From: Centropus unirufus
Lineage: Eukaryota > Chordata > Aves > Cuculiformes > Centropidae
Assembly (NCBI GenBank): GCA_013397695.1
Contig: VYZI01000086.1
Span: 244,176 to 308,175 of the forward strand
DNA length: 64,000 nt
Direction: 5' to 3'
The notes below the pieces were generated by a model. That model saw only the letters and a list, made by a program, of their open reading frames with translations, searched no databases and was not told the origin of the DNA. This document shows, one piece after another, positions 1 to 10,217 of this stretch. Each line of letters begins with the position of its first letter. The first letter of the stretch is position 1. Made by a program: the position numbers and the translations under genes.

Positions 1-1758
1 TTTTGGATGCATGTCAAGTCTATGGGGCTTAGGAATAAGCACAGGGAGCTCTATGTAAAGCCTCACCTGCACTGTGACTTCTTAATGCCTGAGGTTAGTG
101 AGGACTTAGGACCACAGCAGGAGTTAGAGTCGGGGTTAAAATACAAGAGTTTCTTGCTCCCATACTGCTCTTTTATCTTTCCCATGTGGCTCCCAGTGTG
201 CCTTTCCTGCTGCTGCTGGTTTAAAGACACAGCGGAACTCAATGAAAGGCTGCGTGGCTACCCTCTCAGTTTCCTTATACTGAGGTATTTGCGTCAGAAG
301 TTTGGCATCACCAAAGATAATTTTGAATAATTTTCATAGTTCTAGGTTAATAAACTGAATGCCTTCATAAAGGAACCAAAATATGCAGTGCTTCAGTTGC
401 TACACTGGACCTTTTTCTTAGCCATGCATGTAACATGTGCAGTTCAGAATGATTCTTAATAGCCCTACATTTCCAGATCCACATTTTTAATTAAAAAGCA
501 TTCTCTTGTTTTTGTTTTTAAATGGGCAAGCAGTGCTGTTTAAATTTCATAGACCTTCACCACTGTAACATCTCAAACCTGGTAGCTGCAAAGCTCCACT
601 CTTGCTGCAGAGCAGAAAATATCAGTGAATAGTGAAAGAGCATAACTTACAGTAACCTCTCTGTGCAAGTACGTTTTTTAATAAATTTCATGTAAAAACA
701 TCATATACATTCAAAGTCTCTTCATAGCGACCCAGCTTCAACTTTGCCTGAAGATCATGTTCATCCCTTATTTAGGAAGACTGTCAGTCTAAGGATGGAA
801 ATAGAGTGAAACTCACCTCAAGCCTGGAAGAACTAGGATGAGTATAAAAAAATTGCTGGTAGTACTGTCTCCAATGTAGTATGGAGTAGTGGTGTGTAGC
901 GTGAACTGTCTTACACGTAAGAATGTTGGATTCCTAATGCTGTTCTGAAAGTAACCCTAAAACACATGCAGTAATCTGTTGATATGTTGATATATATCCC
1001 TACAGTTTCCTGGATGCTGTGGGAAGAAGTCAAATACCCATTGATGAAAGAGATGCCTTTCAGGGGCTGCAACTGCTGATACCTATCTGTCTCTTTTGTG
1101 AAATCACAGTTTACTCTAGATAAGGAGAGGAATGTTGCTTCGGATTTTTACTAAGTTTCCTTAGGTGTGACCCAGGCATCATGAATACAAGGCGACTGCT
1201 GATTTACCTTTCACTTGGAAGCTGAAGAGGAGCTGGCTTTTGTTCCGAACCCTGCTCAGCCCTTCACCCCATGGTAGTGTCGGGGAGTCTGGCAGCTCAT
1301 CTTCCCGCTCCCATTTCTTCCTGGAGGCACCACATTATATATCCCTCACAAGCCTGACCACAGCTTTCAGAAACGTCCAATAAATCAACAGTTAAAAGGG
1401 AAGAGTAGACATGGGGAGCAGGTGCTTATTATCTGTGCATCTCTGGAGAAGAATAACCCACAGTGTATTTCCATGCCCATTTGAAATGGAATATGACCAT
1501 GACCCTGCAAGTGGCTCTGCTTGAATTGTTCCTGGCATCATGTTTTACTCCTAATATTTTCATTGTCTGCCTCCATCAGTTTTACCTCCCACTGTAGCAT
1601 TAATTTTGTATGTGAATATGGAGGCTGTGCTTTAAATAATACAGCATATGCTTTTTATTTGCCATGTAGAATAATATTTTTTTGGCTGATTTATGTTCCA
1701 CCTGGACAAAATTATTTTTTATGATGGGTTTATTTCATTTGCTCCCACATCCCCAAAT

Positions 1759-1781
1759 GGGGGAGGGGGGGAGAGAGGGGG
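1759..1781 (+). repeat. G-rich run, possible G-quadruplex
   Basis: The strand reads G5-A-G7-AGAGA-G5. The long central run can be split, so four G-triplets with short loops are available and a quadruplex is possible. It lies in ordinary AT-rich intergenic sequence with no gene nearby. It may simply be a purine microsatellite. Confidence 0.5.
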
Positions 1782-3699
1782 AAGAAATCTTGTAAAACAC
1801 CAATAATGACAGATATAGAATGCTTTGAAATACAAATTTACTGCAAAAACAGATTCTCTCCAACCATGCAAATGAAAAAAATGCTATTATGATAACTTTA
1901 AGCTTGAAAATGCATGGTACTACAGGAGAGAGTAATCTTCAGGCTATTGTATCATCCCTTGCACAATGCTGGGAGCACGAAGAAATTCACTGACAGCTAT
2001 AAGCTATTCCAACAGAACAAAATTACACATATGGCTAGAGCATGGATTTAATTTAACTCTTTTCAGAACTTCATCAAGAAACAAAGTCAGGACAAAATGC
2101 TGTGGTCTTTCGGTCTGCAGATTTGCCTCATAACTTCATAGGCTAAGCTGCAAAATCTGCCTCATTTCCCATTTTCATAAGGAATGTGGAAAAATATATT
2201 ACTTGCCATTGAAACAAGTTAGTTTCAAACTGATAATCTGGGTTTCAGTGCCAAAGAAAAAGTGTGATGTACTTTGGTTTGTGTTTTACAACTCTGGATC
2301 AGACTGGCAGTATTTTTATGTTAATCTATCACCTACAGAAATACTCATTATGAACAGATTTATAAAAAAAAATAAACCAAAACCCATATGTAATCCTTAG
2401 CGCAACTTAGTTCTGATTTTGACTTCCAGCTTTCAGTGCTTTTTGTGAAGCCACTAAATATTAATCATAGAAATCCATAATAGTCACAGCAATTGAAAAG
2501 CTCTCGTTCTATTTTTGCTTGTAATAGTTGTCTTTAAGCATACATCCTCCAGTCAAAACCACATTGTAATAGGAGTGCATATAATAAGGACACATAACGC
2601 CTCCATGTCAGCTCTGAACTGTCGAGCTGAGAAAAGTAGGATATTCTTTCAGAGCAGCTTCCCTTTTAATGCTGAATGTAACAAGAAGAGATAGGATGTT
2701 CACAGGAAAATCCTGCTGCTTCTAGTCCCACTCTGTAACTCCCCATCAGATGGTAGAAATCCAAGCTGATGTCTTTCCCTTTGCATTTTCTGGCAGCAAC
2801 TGGAAGATTCATTGCCACACAGGCCCTCTTCTACCCACACAAAGCTCTTCTCCAGCTCCTTGTCCTGCCACATTCCTAACTCTTTCTCCATCAGCCAGCA
2901 TAGAAAACTTCAGTGAAGCTGGGCTGCCTTTGTTCTGCTCCATCTTCTTCTTTTTCTTCTTTTCTTTCTCACTGAGAAGAGAGTGAAATTTATCAACAGC
3001 ACTGAAAATCAGGTCAGGGGTTTAAAACGAGGAAACACAAGCTGTAGGAGGGATTTGTGTTTTATTTGTTTCGCCAGCATCCCAGCCCCAGACCTCTCGA
3101 TGAAACCAGAGCTCCTGTTCTTCCACGAACTCCTCGGGTTGAAGGCAGGTCCGGCAGAAATCACCAGCCTGCAGATGTGAAGGGAAACAGCTTAAAAAAA
3201 AAGCTGCGGTAGATGGTGCTAGTGAGGCGCAGAAGACACCAGCTAGTCATCTGAGGATACCTGCAAGATTTACCCCTAAGCTAAGCGGTTTAGAAAATGT
3301 GCAATTTAGATTTATCAGTTCAGAAGGGAGATTCAGATAAAAACAGTTGAGCTGGTGAGATTATTAAATGCAGAACCCCATGCTGAGACAATGCTCACCT
3401 TACTATACGTGCTGATAAAAGTGGAAAAAAGGGCGCTGGCACACTCCTCGCCTCCCACCCCCCCAGCCTCCAGCTGAACCCAAGTCCACAATGAAGGAAA
3501 GCTGCTGCAGGGTGAGGGGAGGTGAGGGGCCAAGCTGCAGGCGGAGATCTTCCTTCACCGTGGAACTTCTCCTGGGAGCTTAAGGAGGCACCTTTCCTGC
3601 TTGTTGGAATGCAGACAGCAGAACCAGGAGGAAGGCTGGAGGTTATGGTCAAAGTGGGAAGCGCAGCTCAGATCAGTATTTCCCAATGTCAGCCCCTGT

Positions 3700-4040
3700 G
3701 TATCAAACCGTTAATGTCACAGAAAGGTGGTCTTGTGTATTTAATTTTATCAGGCGGAAGAACTCTGATATATGCTGCGCTCGGTTCACCGCTCCCGTGC
3801 AGATTTACTCGGCGTTTTAGCATGCGAGCTGCCTCTCTGACAGCGATTAAAGGCTCTCCTTAGAGCCCCAGGTATTACACTCAAATATATAAATCAGGGC
3901 TTAATATATAATATTTGTCCATAAAAATCTATCATAGTGGCATTCGTTTGGCTATCTGCATATTAAATACCATCACAGAAAGGCACGAGTTTATTTAGGA
4001 TTATTTTGCTACGCCAATAAAGTCTCCTGTTATCCTAAAC
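3700..4040. promoter_or_regulatory. Candidate conserved non-coding element
   Basis: This is a non-repetitive block with an open, AT-rich texture, several retained CpGs (around 3775-3845) and clustered short motifs. These include TTAAT and AATATTT stretches near 3901-3915, CCATAAAA near 3919, and CCAATAAAG near 4013. The combination of retained CpGs and homeobox-like AT cores resembles vertebrate conserved enhancers. There is no alignment behind this call; it is pattern-based inference. Confidence 0.25.
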
Positions 4041-5019
4041 AGGTACCTTTTCTGCCGGACAGAGGCAGGGTTGCAAAGAGGAAAGGGGCAGATTTTGCTA
4101 ATGCCATTTGTGACCCCACACAAGCCCTAGCCACGTGGTGCTGCAGTGGGAACCTGCTCCGAAGCCAGCCCCAGGCTCTGGCTTGCCAGCGCCGGCCAGG
4201 CAGGGCAGGGATCACGGTGGAGATGACACTGCAAGCCTCTAAAGGAGAAAATTGCATGATGTATCACCACTCACGAGCACCCGCCAGAGAGCTGTTTAGA
4301 GTGAGATTACAGTCTCAGAGGAGACTCTCATGCCTCTCGGTCACAGGGTTACTACGATGATGATGCAGTTGCAGCTTGTATGCAGGAGGTATGAGGGATT
4401 TAAATGATGGCTGGAAAGAAAAGCTGGATCAAACCTCCACAAACCCTGTTCAGATTAACCCAGATTCCCAAGTACCCAGCTTTGAGGGACTTGAAATCAG
4501 CCAAATTGATTCTTTTCCCTTGAACAGAAGAAAAACTGGAAGGAGAAGATAAAGTTATACTTTGGCCACGACTTTATATGCAGCATGCATATAAACTTCA
4601 GTTTTAGACTGAAGGGAAACAAAGCTCTCCAAAATAGGAGTTCCTGCAGTCCAGAGGTCTTGATCCTTCTCACGCCAATTCCATGTTAGCACATCTATAT
4701 GGATTTATTTCCATTTGCTGCTGAGTTACAGAGATGCAAGGGAGAGAAAATCAGACTAAGTTGCAGCCTTCCCTCCTCCTTCATCTCCTTCATTGTTTTC
4801 ATATTCAAGATCCTGATTTTATTTTTTTTCCTTGTAAATTCCTACTATTAACACAGGAGAAAAAAAATATCCCTGGGATCCCTGGCACATCCTTGGGGTG
4901 GCTGCAGCCTGATCGTGGATGACTAGACAGCCGCCACCGTGCCACATAATGAGAAGCACACACATTGCACCGGGAGATACTAATGAGGGAGCTACAGCCC
5001 CCTTAGCCCTCTCCAGTAA

Positions 5020-5150
5020 ATCCATGTCTGCAAGCCATGTTTTATTTATCAGGCTTATTATGGGAGCGCTAAGGAGCCATTTGAAAAGGGTCGCCATTGT
5101 CCTGGGCACTGCACAACGCAGCGCCTGCTTCAACCATCTTCCAGGGGAAA
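5020..5150. promoter_or_regulatory. Candidate conserved non-coding element (short)
   Basis: A short block containing TTTATTTATC, CTTATTATGG, an AGCGCT palindrome and a GCCATT repeated on either side of a GAAAAGGG core. It is unlike the repeat-rich flanks and keeps several CpGs. A function as enhancer is only a guess from texture. Confidence 0.2.
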
Positions 5151-8100
5151 CAGATGAGGCTGGCAAAAGGTAGGGGAGAGGGATGCAATGCAAATGTGTG
5201 TGAATAATGCCATGCATTTATCCCATCAGTTCTTCCAGGGGAGGTTTCCAACTTGTTTTGACCAACTGGTGCTAGATGAGCACCGCTTAGGAGGGATCCC
5301 AGGCCCTGGAAATACACAGTGACTGGTGACTAGATTGAAGCTGAACTTGCAATGATTTCCAGGGAAGTGAGGACTCAACAGGCCTGGGGAGACCCAGGTG
5401 CAACCTACAGGGCAAGGTGACTCACAGGGGCTTCACAGGAGACGGCCGCCTCCCCATGCTCCTTGCTCCTGCTCTAAGTAGAGCTCCTGCTTTCACCATA
5501 CACAAAAACCACCGCTTTTGTGCACGCAGACATGATACCGTGGAGCCCTTGTTGCGCTGCTTCTGGCAGCAGGCAGTCTCGCTCAGATTTGCATGTGTGC
5601 CCGAGGGAAAGGGGATTTATGATTGTTGTTTCCTTCTCCAAATGTTCCCTTTCTGACCTCTCTGGGCGCCTTCCCAGAGGCTTCCATCCACTTTGGAGAA
5701 TCGCTCCGCTTGCAGAAGACCAACAGAAGCAGGCATAAAAGGCAGCTAAATGAAAGATAAAAGAGAGATGAGTAAATCTTTGCAAAAGTTATATCGCAGA
5801 TCTCAGCAGGACTCAGACAAATTGGTCTACATTCCTTTAACTTATTAGATTTCTACTTACCCTGATCATTACTACATTAAGCTACAAGGGCTCATTATAT
5901 GAAACTCATGGAGAGGCATCAATTAAGACGATAAATTTACATACATTCCTTCTGGATGAGAAATGATGGGTTGCCTCAGTTCAGAGTTTGGTAGAACCGG
6001 ACTTGGTTTCAGAAAGAGAAAGGCGAGAGAAGTATTAAATGTGTGCATCTGTATGGCCACCCAAAATGGTGGAAGCAGTTCACAAGTCTGAGCAAAAAAA
6101 TGTATGTCAAATAGGAACAGAAAGAAATAACTCACAGTTTCTGAGGCTGAACTATAATCTGCCCTGTCACATCGACAACAACGATGAGAGGAAGTGAAAT
6201 TCTCAAGAGATGTTGCTCTTACAAGGCTGGTCCAAATGGTGTTCCCAGGCTTCAGAATGCAACACTACACATTTGCACATATTTATCACTTTTCGCCCAC
6301 ACAAGGTACATCTTATTTTGCAAACACTGTGCAGCAGAACAACTTCCTAACCACTAAAGTGCAGCCATCACTAGTCTGCAACGTGCCAGTGGCACCTATT
6401 TCGTGCCAGCATGCGTCCTGGGAAAATTGTTAACAAAGGTGGTTTGTTGTCCTGTTGCCACTGAAGAAGGAATTTAGATGGGCCTTGCAAATGTTACAAA
6501 AACCCATGCAAGTTGACAGAATCATCTGTCTTTTCTTGAAAAATACTGCACAGCTGCTAATGTTGCCGGAGGAGACAAGCTACTAGCAGCATTGTTCCCG
6601 CAGCTGGTCTTTGTAGCACAAACCTTAGTGCTGCTGTGGCTAAATACTGATGTACAGCTAAGTTAACTAGTTAATACTAGTAATAGCTCAGCACCTGTAA
6701 CAGCTGAATCGTAACAGCCATAGTTCACCCCTTTGGGAGTCAGCCACAGAAAGAAGGCCCTCATCAACAAAGAGCTGAACACGACCAGATCTTATTCACT
6801 TCAGGGAAAATTAAAGGGGCTTACCTAATACAGTAACATATATGTGACTCCTCCTTTCCTGAATAGCAGCACCAAATCTAGTCAAGTGGAAAGGAGTTTC
6901 CATCCCCACACCACTGGACTTGTACGTCAGGAGCACTCCACCCGGTTGAGTTGCTTGATAAAGACTACCTTTGCGTGTCATCGTTTTGGTTCCCTTATCT
7001 AGGACCCTGTGCTGGGTGAAGGTGTTTACAACTTCTTACGACTGCCAGATAGCGGACGTGCAAGCTTCCTCATCGCTCAGGACGTGAGATAAGGGGTTTT
7101 TAGCTGACTCCCTTTCCAGATACTGCATGTCCATGATGATCTGATCACTCTGGAGAGGAACTATTTTAAATGAATGCCTGTTGCATATAAAAGTTTGTGC
7201 CACAAGCGGATCATCTTTTCTTAACAGAAGGGGAAAAAGAAACGTGCCATTTCTTTTTCTGTTGTCCACACAGCCCTTGCAATTACATATCACCGGAGTT
7301 AGAAATACGTGCTCCTTTATTTCGTTCTAACCAGGGAGCAATGAAACCCACTCAGGCTTGTGTTAATGATACACATTATACATACCAGAGACATTTACAC
7401 TGCATATCAAAATCGATCAGAACATAAGGAAGTTTAAAAAAAAAAGCCAATTGCCTTATGCTGTGAAGTTCGGCTTGCGTATGACCTATCACAACCGAAT
7501 GGGTTCGACGCACGCCGGTGCAGGCTACAGCACAGTATTTAGCACTGTGCTAAAATGAGGTAACACAGTCAAACAGTAGAGGTTCCATTTACAGTGGAAG
7601 CAGACCATGGTGCTATACATTTGGGGAAACAAAACGGACATGTTTGTGTAAAAAAGATGTTGTGTTCAGGGTCCTAATTTGTATGTTATCATCACACCGA
7701 AGACATGGCAGTTCCTTGTCTGGTGCTTTTCCTAGAACCATGTACTTCCTGTTTGCAGCTGAAGCTGGGTTATTTCTGCCAACCTTTTGTCCTCCCCAGC
7801 CAAAATGTTTTAACCACAGCTAAAATTTTCGGTTTTACTTTGTTCAGATGCTTAATAATTTTGTTTTAACTTGGACAGGACGGTTGTACAATAAAGCAAT
7901 TCCTCTAAATAGTTATCTCTTTTTTTTTCTGTTTATTGAATGTTCAGTATGCACTGTATTTCAATTAAGGCAGCAAGACTGTTAATGGTGTATTAGTGAC
8001 ACACTACGTCTACATAAAGATGCAAATACATATCGTAGCCGATTTTCTGGCCTAGTGAGACATTTTTACTTTCTGTAGTGAATTATCTGCGAGCAGATCA

Positions 8101-8177
8101 GAACTTCATACCAGCTGAGAGCAGGTTGGAACTTTATACCAGCCCCTGTATCTCGCTACTGCTTTTCCGCACGCATC

Positions 8178-8590
8178 TGATAATCAGAGGGCTGGAGCAC
8201 CTCTGCTGTAAGGACAGGATGACAGAGTTGGGCTGGTTCAGCTTGGAGAAGGCTTAGAGCAGCCTTCCAGTACCTGAAGGGGTCCTACAAGAAAGCTGGG
8301 GAGGGACTTTTAACAAGGGCATGGAGGGATGGGATGAGGGGGAATGGCTTTAAATTGGAAGGGGAATATTTGTACTGGATATTAGGAAGAAATTCTTCAC
8401 GATGAGGTTGGTTCCCATAGATTGCCCAGGGAAGGTGTGGATGCCCCACATCCACACAAGTGTTCAAGGCCATGTTGGATGGGGCTTTGAACAACTTGAT
8501 CCAGTGGAAGGTGCCCCACGGCAGGGAGGCTGGCACTGGATGAACTTTAAGAACCCTTCCAACCCAAACCATTCTATGATTCTACCATTC
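8178..8590 (+). mobile_element. CR1 LINE, 5'-truncated 3' end
   Basis: The segment reads as the last part of CR1 ORF2 plus the 3' UTR. It starts at the region encoding the C-terminal reverse-transcriptase tail (the GGGCTGGAGCACCTCT stretch) and runs through AGCCTTCCAGTACCTGAAGG and AGGAAGAAATTCTTCAC. It ends in the CR1-specific CCATTCTATGATTCTA tail at 8569-8585. The reading frame is broken (for example AAGGCTTAGAGCAGC), so it is dead. It is 5'-truncated, as most CR1 copies are. It abuts the CpG island of MID1IP1, with its 3' end about 1.1 kb from the predicted transcription start. Confidence 0.93.
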
Positions 8591-8739
8591 CCTGTAGCTC
8601 CTGAGCAGCCCGGGCTCCTCACCCCCACCCCCGGTCTCGCCAGCGGCGGTGCGAACCAGGCGCCTGGGGCGGCCCCGCTCCGCCGGCACCCGCCGCCCTC
8701 CCGCTCCGGCCCGGGCTTCCCCCAGCCGCTGGGTGACCC

Positions 8740-8753
8740 GTTGCCATGGCAAC
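8740..8753. promoter_or_regulatory. Palindromic RFX X-box
   Basis: GTTGCCATGGCAAC is a perfect 14-bp inverted repeat and matches the symmetric RFX-family X-box consensus exactly. It lies about 970 bp upstream of the predicted start, at the 5' edge of the CpG island, with no CR1 sequence in it. Occupancy cannot be judged from sequence. Confidence 0.7.
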
Positions 8754-8786
8754 GCGCTCACAACGCCGCTCCCCCTCCCGCCGCCC

Positions 8787-8792
8787 CACGTG
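8787..8792. promoter_or_regulatory. E-box CACGTG
   Basis: The context CCCCACGTGACC holds the class B E-box CACGTG, with a flanking GAC as preferred by MiT/TFE and USF factors. The Spot14 family (THRSP, MID1IP1) is known to respond to the bHLH lipogenic regulators ChREBP/MLX and SREBP-1c. A single E-box is not the double carbohydrate response element, so direct ChREBP binding is uncertain. Confidence 0.5.
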
Positions 8793-8884
8793 ACCCACGG
8801 CGGCTGCCGCAGCCGGCTCGCCTGTTACCGGGGCCCCGCGAGCCAGCAGACGGGCTGGGGGGGAGGGGAGAAGTGTTGTTTCCC

Positions 8885-8956
8885 ATTGGCTGCCGCCCGA
8901 GGCTCGCTGATTGGCAGGGGGCGCGGAGCCGGGCCGCCGACCTGCCCGCCGATTGG
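8885..8956 (-). promoter_or_regulatory. Cluster of three inverted CCAAT boxes (NF-Y)
   Basis: ATTGG pentamers occur at 8885-8889, 8910-8914 and 8952-8956, each followed by C, and two lie in the extended GATTGGC/CATTGGC form preferred by NF-Y. Starts are 25 and 42 bases apart. A fourth box in the opposite orientation, CCAAT in GCAGCCAATGAG, is at 9180-9184. Multiple NF-Y sites in one GC-rich promoter are typical of regulated housekeeping and lipogenic genes. They lie 0.5-0.8 kb from the TATA-directed start, farther than the usual 60-100 bp, so a second, upstream start within the island is possible. Confidence 0.6.
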
Positions 8957-9237
8957 CTGGGCGCGGAGGTGAGGCCGTGGGGTGATGGCCGCTGCGCTGG
9001 CCGACAGACAAAGGCCGCCCGGGAAGGGGCGCGCCTGCTGCCCCCTTTCTCCCGCGCTCTGAGCGCGGCGGTGAAGGGAGCCTGGCCGGGTGCTGCGCAG
9101 CCCCGGCGCCCTCCCTGTGCCCCTCCCTCGCTGCCCGCCGAGGCACGCGGAGCGGCGAGCCTCCACGCGCGCCCCGCAGCCAATGAGCGGCGCGGGCGAA
9201 CGCGGGTAGCACGCGGGGCCCGCGTGTCCCTGCCGCC

Positions 9238-9372
9238 NNNNNNNNNNNNNNNNNNNNNNNNNNNNNNNNNNNNNNNNNNNNNNNNNNNNNNNNNNNNNNN
9301 NNNNNNNNNNNNNNNNNNNNNNNNNNNNNNNNNNNNNNNNNNNNNNNNNNNNNNNNNNNNNNNNNNNNNNNN
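9238..9372. other. Assembly gap (135 N)
   Basis: A run of N interrupts the GC-rich promoter. Its true length is unknown. GC-rich avian promoters are commonly lost in short-read assembly, so promoter elements or an alternative first exon may be missing. Confidence 1.
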
Positions 9373-9677
9373 GGAAGCGCGCCTCGGGGCGCTGTTCCCT
9401 TCGTCTCCGTCTCCTTCCCTGGGGCGGCGGGCGGGACGTTACCGGCACTCGGGAGGGTGGGAACGGGGGTCTGCAGGCGCCGCTCTGCACGCGCCAACCC
9501 CGCCTCTGAGGGCGCAGGCGGGCGGAGGGGAGAACGCGGTTTTCGCGCCGCCGGGTCTCGCTCCGGGAAGCGGGATGCGCTCTCCCCCCTCCCGTTGCGC
9601 GAAGGGAGGCGGAGCCGGCGCGGCTTTATCCGGCGCGGGGGGTGGCACTGGGGAACACCTGGCTCGGAGATAGGCGC

Positions 9678-9685
9678 TATAAATA
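9678..9685 (+). promoter_or_regulatory. MID1IP1: TATA box of MID1IP1
   Basis: TATAAATA in a GC-rich setting (GGCGCTATAAATACGGCG) is a strong TATA box and the only one in the island upstream of the gene. It predicts initiation about 25-32 bp downstream, near 9705-9715. A splice donor follows about 50 bp later. Confidence 0.75.
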
Positions 9686-9708
9686 CGGCGCCGGGGATGG
9701 GAGCGCGG

Positions 9709-9758
9709 GCACGGGTGGCTGCGGGCTGACAGCGCGGCGGGAGCGGCTCCGGAGCGCG
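9709..9758 (+). other. MID1IP1: Predicted non-coding exon 1 of MID1IP1
   Basis: The start is placed about 30 bp after the TATA box and is approximate. The end is set by a GT donor in the context GAGCGCG/GTGGGT, which is usable but not strong. Joined to the acceptor at 10136/10137, the leader contains no ATG before the coding start at 10218. An unspliced leader is the alternative. Other first exons may lie in or upstream of the assembly gap. Confidence 0.55.
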
Positions 9759-10136
9759 GTGGGTGCCTTTCCCCCCTTGCCTGGGTCGTGCCTGCTGGGA
9801 ACCGCTTGGATTTTCGTTTAGCGGCGGGGCTGCCTTTCCCTCTGCGCCACGCTTGGCTCCCGGGAGGAGATGCGGAGGGGAGGATGCGCGTTTTGTCTCC
9901 CGGAGGGGAGCGGCACGGCAAACCCTGGCATCCGCGCCGGCGGGAAGCGAGGATGGGGCGGGAAGGCGAAGGGACGGGAAGCGTGGGCAGCGGAGAGAAG
10001 GGTCGGGGAAACGTGGAAAGCGGAGACGGGGCCGCGGATAAAGACGGTGGGGGAGGAGGGGATGGCGCCGGCGGGAGGGGACGGGATGGGCCGGGAGGGC
10101 GGGACAAGCAGCCCCTAACCCCGGCGCTCCCTGCAG
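9759..10136 (+). other. MID1IP1: Predicted 5' UTR intron of MID1IP1
   Basis: A 378-bp, purine- and GC-rich intron begins with GTGGGT and ends in GGCGCTCCCTGCAG. A good branch-point match, CTAAC, lies at 10115-10119, 18 bases before the AG. The strong acceptor and branch site are the main evidence that an intron exists; the donor choice is less sure. Confidence 0.6.
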
Positions 10137-10217
10137 GACTCTGCTCGCCGCTCCATCCCGCGGCGGAGGGCGGCCGGGAGCCAGGAGGAGCCGCGCGGAG
10201 GGAGCCTGCCCGCCGGC

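Larger units (their letters stand above)
1..8177. other. Intergenic region upstream of MID1IP1
   Basis: No reading frame here shows a recognisable domain or coding-like composition; the longest are about 60-130 codons and look like chance. TSPAN7 is the upstream neighbour of MID1IP1 in mammals, but none of its exons are visible, so it would lie outside the window if synteny holds. Contents worth naming are a G-rich run near 1760, a CpG-retaining AT-rich block around 3700-4040, a short block near 5020-5150, a perfect 8-bp-stem hairpin at 7529-7551, and a near-perfect 15-bp direct repeat at 8101/8129. An AATAAA followed by a T-rich stretch lies near 7890, but no transcript evidence links it to a gene. 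Confidence 0.7.

Noticed and set aside
7888..7900. AATAAA with a following T-rich element as the 3' end of an upstream gene
   Set aside because: No coding exon of an upstream gene is recognisable before it; the hexamer is common by chance in AT-rich DNA.
8402..9673. Open frame of 423 codons on the + strand upstream of MID1IP1
   Set aside because: It begins inside the CR1 remnant and continues through the island and the gap; no domain is seen.
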